64,000 bases of DNA from Dongshaea marina (GCF_003072645.1 NZ_CP028897.1:2679658-2743657); one strand, 5' to 3'. Positions 21,581-31,829 are shown, counted from the first letter of the stretch. The notes: generated by a model from the letters alone, not told the origin. Program-made: numbers and translations.

Positions 21581-21710
21581 TGCGGAGCAATCAGATTTTC
21601 ACCTGGCACAGCGACACCACTCATCCTCTGCCTTGGGGCTTGAAAATGACAGCCAACTGCAGAGCCAAAGCTGTCATATCAACCGAGCCTGATAACAAGA
21701 GGTCATGATA

Positions 21711-22619
21711 ATGAAACCAACTATAGTCGTCGCTCTGGGCGGAAATGCCCTGCTGCGCCGTGGGGATCAACTGGACTGCCCGACCCAGCTTAAAAACATC
21801 AAAATCGCCGCCTCGGCGATCGCCCGCCTCTCCCGGAACTACAGGGTTGCCATAGTCCACGGCAATGGGCCTCAAGTGGGCCTTCTGGCTCTGCAAAACC
21901 TCGCTTATTCTGAAGTATCCCCCTACCCTCTGGATGTGCTAGGCGCCGAAAGTCAGGGGATGATAGGTTACCTGCTGACCCAGGAGCTTAACAATCTGTT
22001 AACCGAGTCACAGATCACAACGCTACTCACCCGAATAGAAGTTGACCCAAATGATCCTTCAATGCAAGATCCTAGTAAGTTCGTTGGCCCAATCTACTCC
22101 CAGGAGCAGGCCGCAACCCTGGCTGAGCAGCATGGCTGGACCGTCAAGGCGGATGGGAATGCTTTCCGGCGGGTGGTCGCATCCCCCAAGCCGAAAAATA
22201 TTCTCGACAAACCGGCAATCCAGACGCTGCTGGCCGCAGATGGAATCGTGATCTGCTGTGGTGGTGGCGGGATCCCGGTACAGCCAACCCCAAATGGTTA
22301 CCAGGGAGTTGAGGGGGTCATCGATAAGGACCTGGCAGCCCAGCTGCTGGCTCAACAACTCGATGCGGATAAATTGATGATCCTGACCGATGCCGATGCC
22401 GTCTACCTGAAGTGGGGAACCCCAGGGCAGCAGGCGCTCAACTCGGTGAGTGTCGAAGAGCTGAAGCAATATAACTTTGCCGCTGGCTCCATGGGCCCCA
22501 AGGTCGAGGCCGCCTGTCAATTTGTCAGAGCAACGGGAAGTGAGGCGTACATCGGCTCTTTAGAGCATGGATTAGATGTACTGGCCGGCAAAGCAGGCAC
22601 CCGAGTCTATCAGCCATAG
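21711..22619 (+). CDS. yqeA: YqeA-like carbamate kinase
   Basis: A 302-residue carbamate kinase that makes ATP from carbamoyl phosphate and ADP. The N-terminal ALGGNALL, the HGNGPQVG loop, the CGGGGIPV motif and ILTDADAVY are diagnostic of the ArcC/YqeA family. ATG at 21711 is preferred because AGAGG lies eight bases upstream; the ATG at 21705 is too close. Together with YgeW it forms a substrate-level phosphorylation pair. It is separated from the next gene by 37 bp. Confidence 0.92.
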   Translation: MKPTIVVALGGNALLRRGDQLDCPTQLKNIKIAASAIARLSRNYRVAIVHGNGPQVGLLALQNLAYSEVSPYPLDVLGAESQGMIGYLLTQELNNLLTESQITTLLTRIEVDPNDPSMQDPSKFVGPIYSQEQAATLAEQHGWTVKADGNAFRRVVASPKPKNILDKPAIQTLLAADGIVICCGGGGIPVQPTPNGYQGVEGVIDKDLAAQLLAQQLDADKLMILTDADAVYLKWGTPGQQALNSVSVEELKQYNFAAGSMGPKVEAACQFVRATGSEAYIGSLEHGLDVLAGKAGTRVYQP

Positions 22620-22656
22620 AACTCATCGGATAAATGAGCATGGAGGTAATCACACT

Positions 22657-24312
22657 ATGAGCAATCGTCCCTACGATATGACTCAACCCCCCGATCTTTC
22701 AATCAAGCGAGGCCCAGGCCCCATTCAGGGAAAGATCCCCGTTTATGTCGACTCTCTTCCCCCCTGTAACGAGGCTTGTCCTGCCGGTAGTAATATTCAA
22801 GCCTGGCTCTCTCTGGCACAAGAGGAGCGTTTTGAAGAGGCCTGGCAAGAGCTGATGCGCAACAACCCCATGCCTGCGATTCATGGTCGGATCTGCTATC
22901 ACCCCTGTGAAGACAGCTGTAACCGGACTCAGGTCGACGGGGCCGTCAGTATTCATGCCGTGGAGCGATTCCTGGGAGATGAAGCCCTCAAACAGGGCTG
23001 GCAAATGCCCGTCAGCGCAAAGCCAAGCGGCAAACGGGTGCTGGTGATCGGTGCAGGTCCATCCGGCTTGTCGGCAGCCTATCAGCTGAGGATGCAGGGC
23101 CACGAGGTGGAAGTCCATGACGAAGGTCCGATGGCCGGCGGCATGATGCACTACGGGATCCCCTCCTATCGATTGCCCCGGGAAATCCTGCAGGGTGAAA
23201 TAGAGCGCATTGAAAAGATGGGAGTGACCTTTGTCCCTAACCACAGGGTCGAAGATGTTCTGGCTGAGAAAATTGAGGGTAAATTTGACGCGGTGTTTAT
23301 CGCGATCGGTGCCCATATCGGCAAGCAGGTGGAGATCCCGGCCGAAAACGCGGGCAAGGTGATCGAAGCGGTCAGCTACCTGCGGGATATTGAACTCAAG
23401 CAGGCCCCTAAACTAGGCCCGCGCATCGCCGTTTATGGCGGTGGTAATACTGCCATGGATGCGGCGCGAACCGCCAAGCGGATGGGCGCCTCCGAGGTGA
23501 TGGTGATCTACCGCCGCGATCGAGAACACATGCCGGCCCACGATTTTGAGGCCAGCGAAGCGATTGAAGAGGGCATTGTCTTCCACTGGCTGCGCACCAT
23601 CAAGTCGATCGATGAAACCACCTTTACCCTCGAAAAGATGGTCATCGAAAACCATAAACCTAAACCCACCGGAGAGCTGACCACGGTCGAGGCAGACTCA
23701 CTGATCCTGGCACTGGGACAGGAGTCGGACGCCGAGCTTCTCAAGGGGATCCCCGGCATCGAGCACGAGTGGGATACGGTCAAGGTCAACTCGCAGATGA
23801 TGACCGGCTACCAGGGGATCTTCGCCGGAGGTGATATGGTGCCCTGCGATCGCACCGTCACCACCGCCGTTGGTCATGGTAAAAAAGCGGCACGCTGTAT
23901 CGATGCCTTCCTGCGCGGCAGCGTCTATCAGAAACCCGCCAAGCACCCCCTGATCCCCTATGAAAAGCTGCAGCTTTGGTACAAGACGGATGCCGAGCAG
24001 AGTGAGCAGCCTCAACTCAGCCTTGAGAAACGTAAGACCACCTTTGAGGAGGTAGTGGGGGGCCTCAGCGAGCCTGAAGCTGTCTACGAGGCGATGCGTT
24101 GTTACTCCTGTGGTAACTGCTTTGAGTGTCACGGTTGTCTGGCGGCCTGCCCGGAAACAGCGTTGAGCTATGCCGGGCAAGGTCAGGGATACAAGCTGGA
24201 TATCAACAAGTGTACGGGCTGCTCGGCCTGCTCACTGCAATGCCCTTGCCATGCTATCGAGATGGTTAAAACCGGCAACGGACAGGAGGGTGACTCATGT
24301 CAGACAAAATAA
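22657..24312 (+). CDS. GltD-like NAD(P)H:ferredoxin-type flavoprotein with added [4Fe-4S] domain
   Basis: A 551-residue FAD/iron-sulfur oxidoreductase related to the glutamate synthase small subunit and to E. coli AegA/YgfT. An N-terminal cysteine-rich region (CNEACPAGSNIQ, CYHPCEDSCNR) precedes the FAD motif VIGAGPSGLSAAY and an NAD(P) motif YGGGNTAMDAARTA. The C-terminus has two ferredoxin-like clusters (CGNCFECHGCLAACP and CTGCSACSLQCPC). AegA and YgfT are needed for anaerobic urate breakdown in E. coli, so an electron-transfer role here is likely. It overlaps nifJ by 16 bp, so the two are coupled. ATG at 22657 has GGAGG upstream. Confidence 0.88.
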   Translation: MSNRPYDMTQPPDLSIKRGPGPIQGKIPVYVDSLPPCNEACPAGSNIQAWLSLAQEERFEEAWQELMRNNPMPAIHGRICYHPCEDSCNRTQVDGAVSIHAVERFLGDEALKQGWQMPVSAKPSGKRVLVIGAGPSGLSAAYQLRMQGHEVEVHDEGPMAGGMMHYGIPSYRLPREILQGEIERIEKMGVTFVPNHRVEDVLAEKIEGKFDAVFIAIGAHIGKQVEIPAENAGKVIEAVSYLRDIELKQAPKLGPRIAVYGGGNTAMDAARTAKRMGASEVMVIYRRDREHMPAHDFEASEAIEEGIVFHWLRTIKSIDETTFTLEKMVIENHKPKPTGELTTVEADSLILALGQESDAELLKGIPGIEHEWDTVKVNSQMMTGYQGIFAGGDMVPCDRTVTTAVGHGKKAARCIDAFLRGSVYQKPAKHPLIPYEKLQLWYKTDAEQSEQPQLSLEKRKTTFEEVVGGLSEPEAVYEAMRCYSCGNCFECHGCLAACPETALSYAGQGQGYKLDINKCTGCSACSLQCPCHAIEMVKTGNGQEGDSCQTK

Positions 24313-27300
24313 TGACAACCTGCGACGGCAACGAAGCCACCGCCTATATCGCCTACAAAACCAATGAAGTGATGGGGATCTTCCCGATCACGCCCTCCTC
24401 CCCGATGCCCGAATACGCAGATAAGTGGTCGGCCGAGGGGCGCACCAATATCTGGGGCAATATCCCGGTGTTAGCCGAGATGCAAAGTGAAGGAGGCGCC
24501 GCCGGTACCGTCCACGGCTCCCTGCAAACCGGTGCCCTGACCACCACCTTTACCGCTTCCCAGGGATTGCTATTGATGATCCCCAACATGTACAAGATCG
24601 CCGGTGAGCTCACCAGTACCGTGTTTCATGTGGCGGCTCGCTCCCTGGCGGCTCAGGGCCTCTCCATCTTTGGCGATCACCAGGATGTGATGGCGGTACG
24701 CTGGACAGGTTTTGCCCAGCTTGCGTCGAGCTCGGTTCAGGAAGCGCACGACATGGCTCTGGTCGCCCAGGCCGCAACCTTGGGTTCCCGAATTCCCTTC
24801 CTGCACTTTTTCGATGGGTTTCGCACCTCCCATGAGATCAGCAAAATTGAGCTGCTCGGGGATGAGGTGATCCGGGCGATGATCGATGATGATCTGGTTC
24901 GGGCACACCGTAACCGGGCGCTGAATCCCGACAATCCGTTTATCCGGGGCACCGCACAAAATCCCGATGTTTATTTCCAGGGGCGCGAAACGGTCAACCC
25001 ATTCTACGCCAAGGTTCCGGGGATCGTCCAGCAGAGCCTGGACAAACTGGCCAGCCTGACCGGTCGTCAGTATCAACTGTTCGAATATACTGGGGCCGAG
25101 GATGCTGAGCGGGTTGTCATCATCATGGGCTCAGCTTATGAGACTGTGACTAAGACGGTGCAGCACCTGTGTAGTAAAGGGGAGAAGGTTGGGGTGATCA
25201 ACGTCCGGCTGTTCCGCCCCTTCAGCGCCGAGCATCTTGTCGCCGCGTTGCCCAAAACGGTGAAACGGATCGCCGTGATGGATCGCACCAAGGAAGCGGG
25301 CTCCAACGGTGAACCACTCTACCAGGATGTAGTCAATGTTGTGTTCCAGGCCGTCAGCGATGGCGAGCTCGAAAACTTGCCGAAAATCTGTGGCGGTCGC
25401 TACGGGCTCTCCAGTAAGGAGTTTACCCCCGCCATGGTCAACGGGATCTTCAGCGAACTTGCCCGGGACAATCCCAAGAAACACTTTACCGTCGGGATCA
25501 CCGATGATCTGAGTAACACCAGCATCGACTACCAGGAAGACTGGATCATCCATGCCCAGGATGAGACTCGTGCCATGTTCTTTGGCCTGGGTTCTGATGG
25601 AACCGTGGGGGCGAATAAAAACACCATCAAGATCATAGGTACCGAAACCGATAATCACGCCCAGGGCTACTTTGTCTACGACTCCAAGAAGGCAGGCTCG
25701 GTAACCGTCTCCCATCTGAGATTTGGCCCTAAACCGGTCAAAAGCCCCTACCTGATCCAGTCGGCTGACTTTATCGGCTGCCACCAGTTCAATTTTGTCC
25801 ACAATGAGCATCTGGTCGAGCGTGCCGCCAAGGGGGCGACTTTGCTGCTCAACAGCCACTATGGCCCTGAAGATGTTTGGGATGAGCTACCGGCCCACCT
25901 GCAACAGGCACTGATTGATAAAGAGATGAAACTGTATGTCATCGATGCCTATGATGTGGCAAAAAAAGCCGGGATGGGACGACGGATCAATACCGTGATG
26001 CAAACCTGCTTCTTTGCACTATCGGGTGTCATCGACAAGGATCTGGCGATCGCCAAGATCAAACAGGCGATCGACAAGACCTATGCTCGCAAGGGGGAAG
26101 AGATAGTCCGGATGAACTATGCGGCGGTGGACAGCGCCCTGGCGCACCTGCATCCGGTAGAGCTTCCTAAGCGTGTCAGTAATCAGCACCAGGAGAAGCA
26201 GCTTATTCCGGATTCTGCCCCGGTATTTGTGCGTGAAGTCACCAGTAGCATGCTGGCAGGTCTGGGGGACAGGATCCCGGTCTCTGAGCTTCCCGCCGAT
26301 GGTACTTTCCCCTCGGCAACCACCCGTTATGAGAAGCGTAATATCGCCCTGGAGATCCCGGTATGGGAGGAGGATGCCTGTGTGCAGTGTGGTCAGTGCA
26401 GTTATGTCTGTCCTCACGCCGCGATCCGCGCCAAGTTCTACCACCAGGAGAATCTGGACCAGGCCCCTGATGCGTTCAAATCCGCCATGGTCGCCGCCCG
26501 CGGTTTCCCGGAAACCCGCTATACCATCCAGGTGTTCCCGGAAGATTGTACCGGCTGTACCCTGTGTGTGGACGCCTGTCCACAGCAGCATCCTGATAAA
26601 CCCGGGATGAAGGCGCTGAATATGGCGCCAAAAGATCCGATCCTGGAGCAGGAGATCGAGTCCCTGGAGTTTTTCCTGACCCTCCCCTACCCCAACCGCT
26701 CACGGGTTGATTTCTCCAACGTACGCGGCATCCAGTTTCTGGAGCCCTTGTTTGAGTTCTCCGGAGCTTGCTCCGGCTGTGGTGAGGCCGTCTATCCACG
26801 ACTGCTGTCACAGCTGTTCGGTGATCGCCTGATGGTGGCCAATGCAACGGGCTGCTCCTCCATTTACGGGGGCAATCTGCCCACCACACCCTGGGCTAAA
26901 AACGCAGAGGGACGGGGACCTGCCTGGTCGAACTCATTGTTTGAGGATAATGCCGAGTTTGGCTTTGGCTTCCGCCTGGCCGCCGATAAGCAGCGTGAGA
27001 TCGCCCTGCAGCTTCTTGAGAAACTCAAGCCCGAGCTCAGTGCCGAGCGGGTTGAAAACCTGATCCAGGCCCCTCAAAGGACCGAGTCTGAGCTACAGAG
27101 ACAACACATGCGGGTCGCTAAGCTCAAAAACAAGCTCAAAGAGATCGACACTGAGGATGCTCGAAATCTGGCGGCCATCGCCGATCAGCTGGTGCGGCGG
27201 GCGATCTGGATCATAGGTGGTGATGGCTGGGCCTATGATATCGGCTCATCCGGTGTGGATCATGTGTTGGCCAGTGGTAAGAACCTCAACGTGCTGGTGA

Positions 27301-27878
27301 TGGATACCGAGGTCTACTCCAACACCGGCGGTCAGATGTCCAAATCCACCCCGACCGGTGCAATCGCCAAGTTTGCGGCGGCCGGAAAACATGGGCTGAA
27401 AAAGGATGTGGCACTACAGGCGATCTCCTATGGTAACGTCTATGTGGCCCGGGTTGCTCAATCCAACCCTCAGCAACTGCTGCTGGCGATGCGTGAGGCC
27501 GAAGCCTACGAGGGACCGGCGATCATCATCGCTTACAGCCCCTGTATCGAGCACGGCATCAATATGCAAAACAGCTTGTCACAGCAGCAACTGGCCGTGC
27601 ACACCGGCTATTGGCCGCTATTCCGCTACAATCCGGAACTGACCAAGACTGGGCAGAACCCCTTCTCCCTGGATTCTTTGCGCCCAAGTCGCCCGCTGAC
27701 GGACTTCACCAATAATGAAGTGCGTTTCAAGGCATTGGCCAAGAGTAACCCGGCCGAAGCCAAGGAGCTGATGGCCCAGGCCCAGGAGGGGATCAACCGC
27801 AAGTGGGCCATCTATGAGGAGCTGGCAACCCGCAACGCCTCCGAGTTTAACCCACACTTAGGAGACGTCACCCACTAA
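24297..27878 (+). CDS. nifJ: Pyruvate:ferredoxin (flavodoxin) oxidoreductase
   Basis: A 1193-residue single-chain PFOR that oxidises pyruvate to acetyl-CoA and CO2 while reducing ferredoxin. Domain order is typical: N-terminal TPP-binding domain (ITPSSPMPEYADKWSA), gamma and transketolase-type domains (SVTVSHLRFGPKPVKSPYL), a double [4Fe-4S] domain (CVQCGQCSYVCPH and CTGCTLCVDACPQ), a separate CSGCGEAVYPRLL cluster motif, and the C-terminal TPP/Mg site (GGDGWAYDIG and DTEVYSNTGGQ). The start overlaps the preceding gene, and an ideal terminator follows. It would consume pyruvate made by YgeX. Confidence 0.95.
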   Translation: MSDKIMTTCDGNEATAYIAYKTNEVMGIFPITPSSPMPEYADKWSAEGRTNIWGNIPVLAEMQSEGGAAGTVHGSLQTGALTTTFTASQGLLLMIPNMYKIAGELTSTVFHVAARSLAAQGLSIFGDHQDVMAVRWTGFAQLASSSVQEAHDMALVAQAATLGSRIPFLHFFDGFRTSHEISKIELLGDEVIRAMIDDDLVRAHRNRALNPDNPFIRGTAQNPDVYFQGRETVNPFYAKVPGIVQQSLDKLASLTGRQYQLFEYTGAEDAERVVIIMGSAYETVTKTVQHLCSKGEKVGVINVRLFRPFSAEHLVAALPKTVKRIAVMDRTKEAGSNGEPLYQDVVNVVFQAVSDGELENLPKICGGRYGLSSKEFTPAMVNGIFSELARDNPKKHFTVGITDDLSNTSIDYQEDWIIHAQDETRAMFFGLGSDGTVGANKNTIKIIGTETDNHAQGYFVYDSKKAGSVTVSHLRFGPKPVKSPYLIQSADFIGCHQFNFVHNEHLVERAAKGATLLLNSHYGPEDVWDELPAHLQQALIDKEMKLYVIDAYDVAKKAGMGRRINTVMQTCFFALSGVIDKDLAIAKIKQAIDKTYARKGEEIVRMNYAAVDSALAHLHPVELPKRVSNQHQEKQLIPDSAPVFVREVTSSMLAGLGDRIPVSELPADGTFPSATTRYEKRNIALEIPVWEEDACVQCGQCSYVCPHAAIRAKFYHQENLDQAPDAFKSAMVAARGFPETRYTIQVFPEDCTGCTLCVDACPQQHPDKPGMKALNMAPKDPILEQEIESLEFFLTLPYPNRSRVDFSNVRGIQFLEPLFEFSGACSGCGEAVYPRLLSQLFGDRLMVANATGCSSIYGGNLPTTPWAKNAEGRGPAWSNSLFEDNAEFGFGFRLAADKQREIALQLLEKLKPELSAERVENLIQAPQRTESELQRQHMRVAKLKNKLKEIDTEDARNLAAIADQLVRRAIWIIGGDGWAYDIGSSGVDHVLASGKNLNVLVMDTEVYSNTGGQMSKSTPTGAIAKFAAAGKHGLKKDVALQAISYGNVYVARVAQSNPQQLLLAMREAEAYEGPAIIIAYSPCIEHGINMQNSLSQQQLAVHTGYWPLFRYNPELTKTGQNPFSLDSLRPSRPLTDFTNNEVRFKALAKSNPAEAKELMAQAQEGINRKWAIYEELATRNASEFNPHLGDVTH

Positions 27879-27903
27879 TCAGAGTAAACTTCAGTAAACC
27901 AAA

Positions 27904-27928
27904 GGCGCGATCCGATCGCGCCTTTTTT
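27904..27928 (+). terminator. Rho-independent terminator after nifJ
   Basis: GGCGCGAT (27904-27911) and ATCGCGCC (27915-27922) form an 8-bp perfect stem with a three-base loop, followed by TTTTTT. It closes the block that begins with ygeW and separates it from cbiA, which starts 24 bases later. Confidence 0.92.
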
Positions 27929-27951
27929 GTGGCAGAGCCTGAAGGCATTTT

Positions 27952-29388
27952 ATGCAAAAAACAGTATTTATGATTTGCGGCACCGCCAGTGGTGTCGGCA
28001 AGACCACGGTGACCCAATGTATTCTCGCCGATCTGGTCTCCCAGGGCCTCAGGGTACAGAGCTTTAAGCTGGGCCCCGATTATATCGATGCGGGCTTTCA
28101 CGCAAAGATCACCGGCCAACCCTGTATCAATCTTGATAAATATCTGCTGACCCCTCATGGCCAGGAGGTACAGCAGCAGGAGATCCTGCGTCGCCATTTC
28201 TGGGGATACTTTGAGGAAAACGATGCCCTCATCGTTGAAGCGGTCGGCGGGATTTTCGATGACTGGGACAATAGCGATAACAGCCCCTATGCCCAGGCCT
28301 CCATGCTTGGGATCAATATCATGCTGGTTGCCGACGGCTTTGCCTCGACTCAAACCCTTGGCTATATGCTCCAGGGCCTGCTACAAAGAGACGAAGAAAA
28401 GCGGATCCTGGGCCTTCTCATCAACAAGGCATCCTCGGCGCAGCATTACCGCAAGATCATCGAGCCACTCTCTGAGCCGGAGCAAGCTCTCTGTGTGGGG
28501 TATCTGCCCTCATCCGCGAAGCTCTATATCAACGAGCGACACCTTGGCCTGGTGACCCAGATAGAAAGGCTGGTGTCCGGGGAGGACATCCGGGAGATTG
28601 CATGTCTCTACCGGGAAACCATTGCTGCTGACTACACTCACAGATTTAAGATACCTCAACCCGCACTTAATCTCCCAGGGAGAAAACCGACAGCAGACAC
28701 GACTCAACTCCAGCTGAAAATCGCTATCGCCAGGGATCAGGCCTTCTCTTTTTACTACGCCTACAACCTGCAGCATCTTGAGTCCCTCGGGGCTGAACTG
28801 GTTTATTTTAGCCCGTTGGATGATCACACGCTCCCCCAAGGGATATCTGCGCTCTACCTGGGCGGGGGATTTCCCGAGGTACATGCCAAAGCCCTGTCAG
28901 CAAATCAGGGGATGAGAAGGAGTATCAGGCAGCATGCTGAGCAGGGACTCCCCATCTATGCCGAATGCGGTGGCCTCATCTATCTGGGGAAGACGATGCA
29001 GGAGTATGAAACTGGCATCATTCATGAGGTGGTGGGGCTGTTTGATTTTTCCAGCCAGTTCGCTGAAAAGCTGACGATCGGGTACTCCACAGGAACCATG
29101 ACCCGTGACAACCTGATCGGCCGCAAGGGAGAAAAGGTCAAGGGACACCTCTTTCACAAGACCGAAATCAAAGCCAGCAATAGCTTAGCTAGCTCACTTG
29201 AGCTAGGGGGCATCGATGGCCGCCATCGCCATCTTGAAGGCTACTTTTATAAAAATGTATATGCCAGTTACCAGCATCTGCATTTTCTTGGGAATCCCCG
29301 GGTTGCAGAGCGATTGATGGAAGCCGCGAAACATTATGCGGCAACTTGCTCAAAGATCTCCTCTCGAGTAGATTGTCCCGATACCTGA
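27952..29388 (+). CDS. cbiA: CbiA-type cobyrinate a,c-diamide synthase, orphan copy
   Basis: A 478-residue ATP-dependent amidase of the CbiA/CobB family. The P-loop is CGTASGVGKTT, the central region has QSFKLGPDYID, and the C-terminal glutaminase domain has its nucleophile in YAECGGLIYLG plus a terminal His motif (YQHLHFLG). In cobalamin synthesis it amidates the a and c side chains of cobyrinate. No other cobalamin or siroheme genes lie nearby, so it may serve corrinoid scavenging, or be a homologue with another macrocycle or diacid substrate. It is 14 bp upstream of the DUF423 gene, so the two are probably one operon. Confidence 0.82.
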   Translation: MQKTVFMICGTASGVGKTTVTQCILADLVSQGLRVQSFKLGPDYIDAGFHAKITGQPCINLDKYLLTPHGQEVQQQEILRRHFWGYFEENDALIVEAVGGIFDDWDNSDNSPYAQASMLGINIMLVADGFASTQTLGYMLQGLLQRDEEKRILGLLINKASSAQHYRKIIEPLSEPEQALCVGYLPSSAKLYINERHLGLVTQIERLVSGEDIREIACLYRETIAADYTHRFKIPQPALNLPGRKPTADTTQLQLKIAIARDQAFSFYYAYNLQHLESLGAELVYFSPLDDHTLPQGISALYLGGGFPEVHAKALSANQGMRRSIRQHAEQGLPIYAECGGLIYLGKTMQEYETGIIHEVVGLFDFSSQFAEKLTIGYSTGTMTRDNLIGRKGEKVKGHLFHKTEIKASNSLASSLELGGIDGRHRHLEGYFYKNVYASYQHLHFLGNPRVAERLMEAAKHYAATCSKISSRVDCPDT

Positions 29389-29401
29389 TAAAAAGGAACG
29401 A

Positions 29402-29785
29402 ATGATGGAACGACGATGGATTGGGGTTTCGGCAGTCAGTGGCTTTCTGGCGGTGGCCCTGGGGGCCTTCGGTGCTCATGTGCTAAAAGCTAAGCTCTCA
29501 CCCCAAATGATGGCCGTCTATCATACCGCCAATCAATATCAGTTTTATCACACCCTGGCATTGATGCTGATCGGCCTGCTCGCTCTTCACTGGCCAGAAT
29601 CGAGAAGGCTGAACCAGGCAGGCTGGCTGATGAGCACAGGGATCCTGCTCTTTTCGGGAAGCCTCTATGTCCTGGCGGTGAGCGGGATAAAAATTATTGG
29701 GATCATCACCCCCATCGGTGGTGTGTTACTGTTGGCGGGCTGGCTCTTTATCTTGCTGGCCTGCTGTAAAAAACAGGCCATATGA
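29402..29785 (+). CDS. DUF423 (YgdD-like) inner-membrane protein
   Basis: A 127-residue hydrophobic protein with about four membrane segments. It begins with the family signature GFLAVALGAFGAH and contains YHTANQYQFYHTLALM, both typical of DUF423. The function is unknown. It follows cbiA by 14 bp. The ATG at 29402 has AAGGA upstream; a second ATG at 29405 is also possible. Confidence 0.88.
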   Translation: MMERRWIGVSAVSGFLAVALGAFGAHVLKAKLSPQMMAVYHTANQYQFYHTLALMLIGLLALHWPESRRLNQAGWLMSTGILLFSGSLYVLAVSGIKIIGIITPIGGVLLLAGWLFILLACCKKQAI

Positions 29786-29862
29786 GATAAAGCGGGACGA
29801 CGATCTTGCCAGGCGACTGCCCCGAATCACAAGTCTGATGGGGATTTTATTCCCCCACACTC

Positions 29863-30678
29863 CTATGCCTCCACCTCAATCGAGATGTGATCCATCCCCT
29901 CTTCGGGATGGGGCGCAGGTGCAGAGCCAACCACCTTGGCCGGCACCCCGGCCACCGTTGAGTGCGCAGGCACCGCCTTGAGCACCACGCTTCCCGCGGC
30001 AATGCGCACCCCATCGCCGATCGGAATATTGCCAAGCACCTTGGCCCCAGCGCCGATCAACACATGCTTACCGATCTTAGGATGACGATCGCAACACTCT
30101 TTGCCGGTTCCGCCCAGGGTGACATTGTGCAGCAGTGAGCAGTAGTCTCCCACCACGGCACTCTCTCCAATCACCACACCGGTCGCATGATCGATCATGA
30201 TCCCCTTGCCGATCCGTGCCGCCGGGTGAATATCCACGGCAAACCGCTCGGAGATCCGCGACTGGAGCAACAGGGCGCTCATCTTCTGCTGTCGGTGATA
30301 AAGGGCATGGGCCAGCCGGTAGCCCACCAGCGAGTGAAAGCCTTTAAAGTAGAGCAGAGCCTGAAGCTCATGCTCACAGGCAGGGTCGCGCTCCCGGGTC
30401 ACCTTCAGATCGATGCAGATGGCATCCATCAACTCTTGATCAGTCTCCAGGAGGGTCAGAAACTCCCGCTCCAGAATATGCGCCGGGAGGTGCACACTCG
30501 CCAGCTTCTCGGCCATCAGATGGGCAAGGCAGTGTGGAAAACTCAACTGTTCCAGGATCTGCCGGGCCAGCAGCTCCCGAACCATGGTTTCCTGCTCCTG
30601 CCACAGCCGTGCCTGCTCGGTCAGCTGCTGCCAAAGCTCCATCACGCTCTCCTGAGCCTCGTGACTTGCCTCGCTCAC
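29863..30678 (-). CDS. cysE: Serine O-acetyltransferase
   Basis: A 271-residue serine acetyltransferase, the first step of cysteine synthesis. The N-terminal helical domain is followed by a hexapeptide left-handed beta-helix ([21 protein letters not shown], interrupted by [12 protein letters not shown]) and ends with an acidic tail that can bind the cysteine synthase active site. The start ATG overlaps the stop of cysK by four bases, so the two are co-translated. Confidence 0.93.
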   Translation of the reverse strand: MSEASHEAQESVMELWQQLTEQARLWQEQETMVRELLARQILEQLSFPHCLAHLMAEKLASVHLPAHILEREFLTLLETDQELMDAICIDLKVTRERDPACEHELQALLYFKGFHSLVGYRLAHALYHRQQKMSALLLQSRISERFAVDIHPAARIGKGIMIDHATGVVIGESAVVGDYCSLLHNVTLGGTGKECCDRHPKIGKHVLIGAGAKVLGNIPIGDGVRIAAGSVVLKAVPAHSTVAGVPAKVVGSAPAPHPEEGMDHISIEVEA

Positions 30679-31649
30679 ACCTCATCCTCCGGCCGATCAA
30701 ACAGGGGGGTGGATTGATAGCGCTCAGCACAGGAGGGGAACACCACAACGATTCGCTTCCCGGCCATCTCAGGACGCCAGGAGAGTTCAATCGCCGCCGC
30801 CAGTGCCGCCCCGGAAGAGATCCCGGCCGGGATCCCTTCATGACTGGCTACCAGCCTGGCCGTATCCAATGCCGTTGCCGTCGGTACGGTGATCACCTCA
30901 TCAACCACCTTAAGGTCCAGGTTTTTCGGAACAAATCCCGCACCGATTCCCTGGATGCCATGGGGCGCAGGCTCTCCGCCGGAGAGCACCGGAGATTCGG
31001 CTGGCTCTACGGCGATCACCTTGAGATCCGGCAGCTGCTCTTTGAGGCGGCACCCTACCCCGCTAATGGTTCCCCCGGTTCCCACACCCGCCACAAAGTA
31101 ATCAAGATCGCCGCCGGTATCGGCGAGGATCTCCTCTGCGGTAGTGCGATAATGGATATCCGGGTTGGCAGGGTTCTCAAACTGCTGAGGAATAATGGCA
31201 TTCGCCAGAGACTCGGCCAGCTGCTCTGCCCGGGCAATCGCTCCCTTCATCCCTAAGGCCGCTGGGGTTAGCTCAAGCTCAGCTCCCAGGAACTGCAGCA
31301 GGCGCTTACGCTCTTCAGACATGCTCTCTGGCATACAGAGCACCAGCTTATAGCCACGAGCGGCACACACAAAAGCCAGGGCGATCCCGGTGTTCCCCGA
31401 GGTGGGCTCAATGAGAACCGTATCTGCCTTGATCAGCCCTTGCTGCTCAAGGGAGTCCAGCATGGCGACTCCCGCTCTGTCTTTGACACTCGACAGGGGG
31501 TTAAAAAATTCCAGCTTGGCCAGCAGTTCGGTTTCGATGCCCTGCTGCTGTTGTAATCGATTGAGCCTCACCAGGGGTGTTTTTCCCACTGTCTCTACGA
31601 TTGAATCATAGATATACCCGGCTGCTTGCTGCTCTTGTTGCGAATCCAT
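30675..31649 (-). CDS. cysK: Cysteine synthase A-type O-acetylserine (thiol)-lyase
   Basis: A 324-residue PLP enzyme that makes cysteine from O-acetylserine and sulfide. The PLP lysine lies in [11 protein letters not shown], the phosphate-binding loop is [11 protein letters not shown], and [10 protein letters not shown] is present. It has a 17-residue N-terminal extension before [11 protein letters not shown]. It is upstream of, and overlaps, cysE, so the pair forms an operon read leftward. Confidence 0.9.
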   Translation of the reverse strand: MDSQQEQQAAGYIYDSIVETVGKTPLVRLNRLQQQQGIETELLAKLEFFNPLSSVKDRAGVAMLDSLEQQGLIKADTVLIEPTSGNTGIALAFVCAARGYKLVLCMPESMSEERKRLLQFLGAELELTPAALGMKGAIARAEQLAESLANAIIPQQFENPANPDIHYRTTAEEILADTGGDLDYFVAGVGTGGTISGVGCRLKEQLPDLKVIAVEPAESPVLSGGEPAPHGIQGIGAGFVPKNLDLKVVDEVITVPTATALDTARLVASHEGIPAGISSGAALAAAIELSWRPEMAGKRIVVVFPSCAERYQSTPLFDRPEDEV

Positions 31650-31829
31650 TATTCACTCCTTTTCCTGGCCGCTTCGGCTGGTGAGCCATAAACATTTAAG
31701 GAAAATCACTATAGCACTGCCACACCTAAAATCCACATCTGGTTCTGTTGCAGATTAAACAGCCAACCGGCTGCGCATATCCCAAATCACGTCTTATACT
31801 GTCAATGAAGCCATTTGGGGATGATACGA

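Noticed and set aside
27880-27951. Cobalamin riboswitch before cbiA
   Set aside because: Only the nifJ terminator and a short leader are present in the 73-bp gap, too short for a B12 riboswitch.
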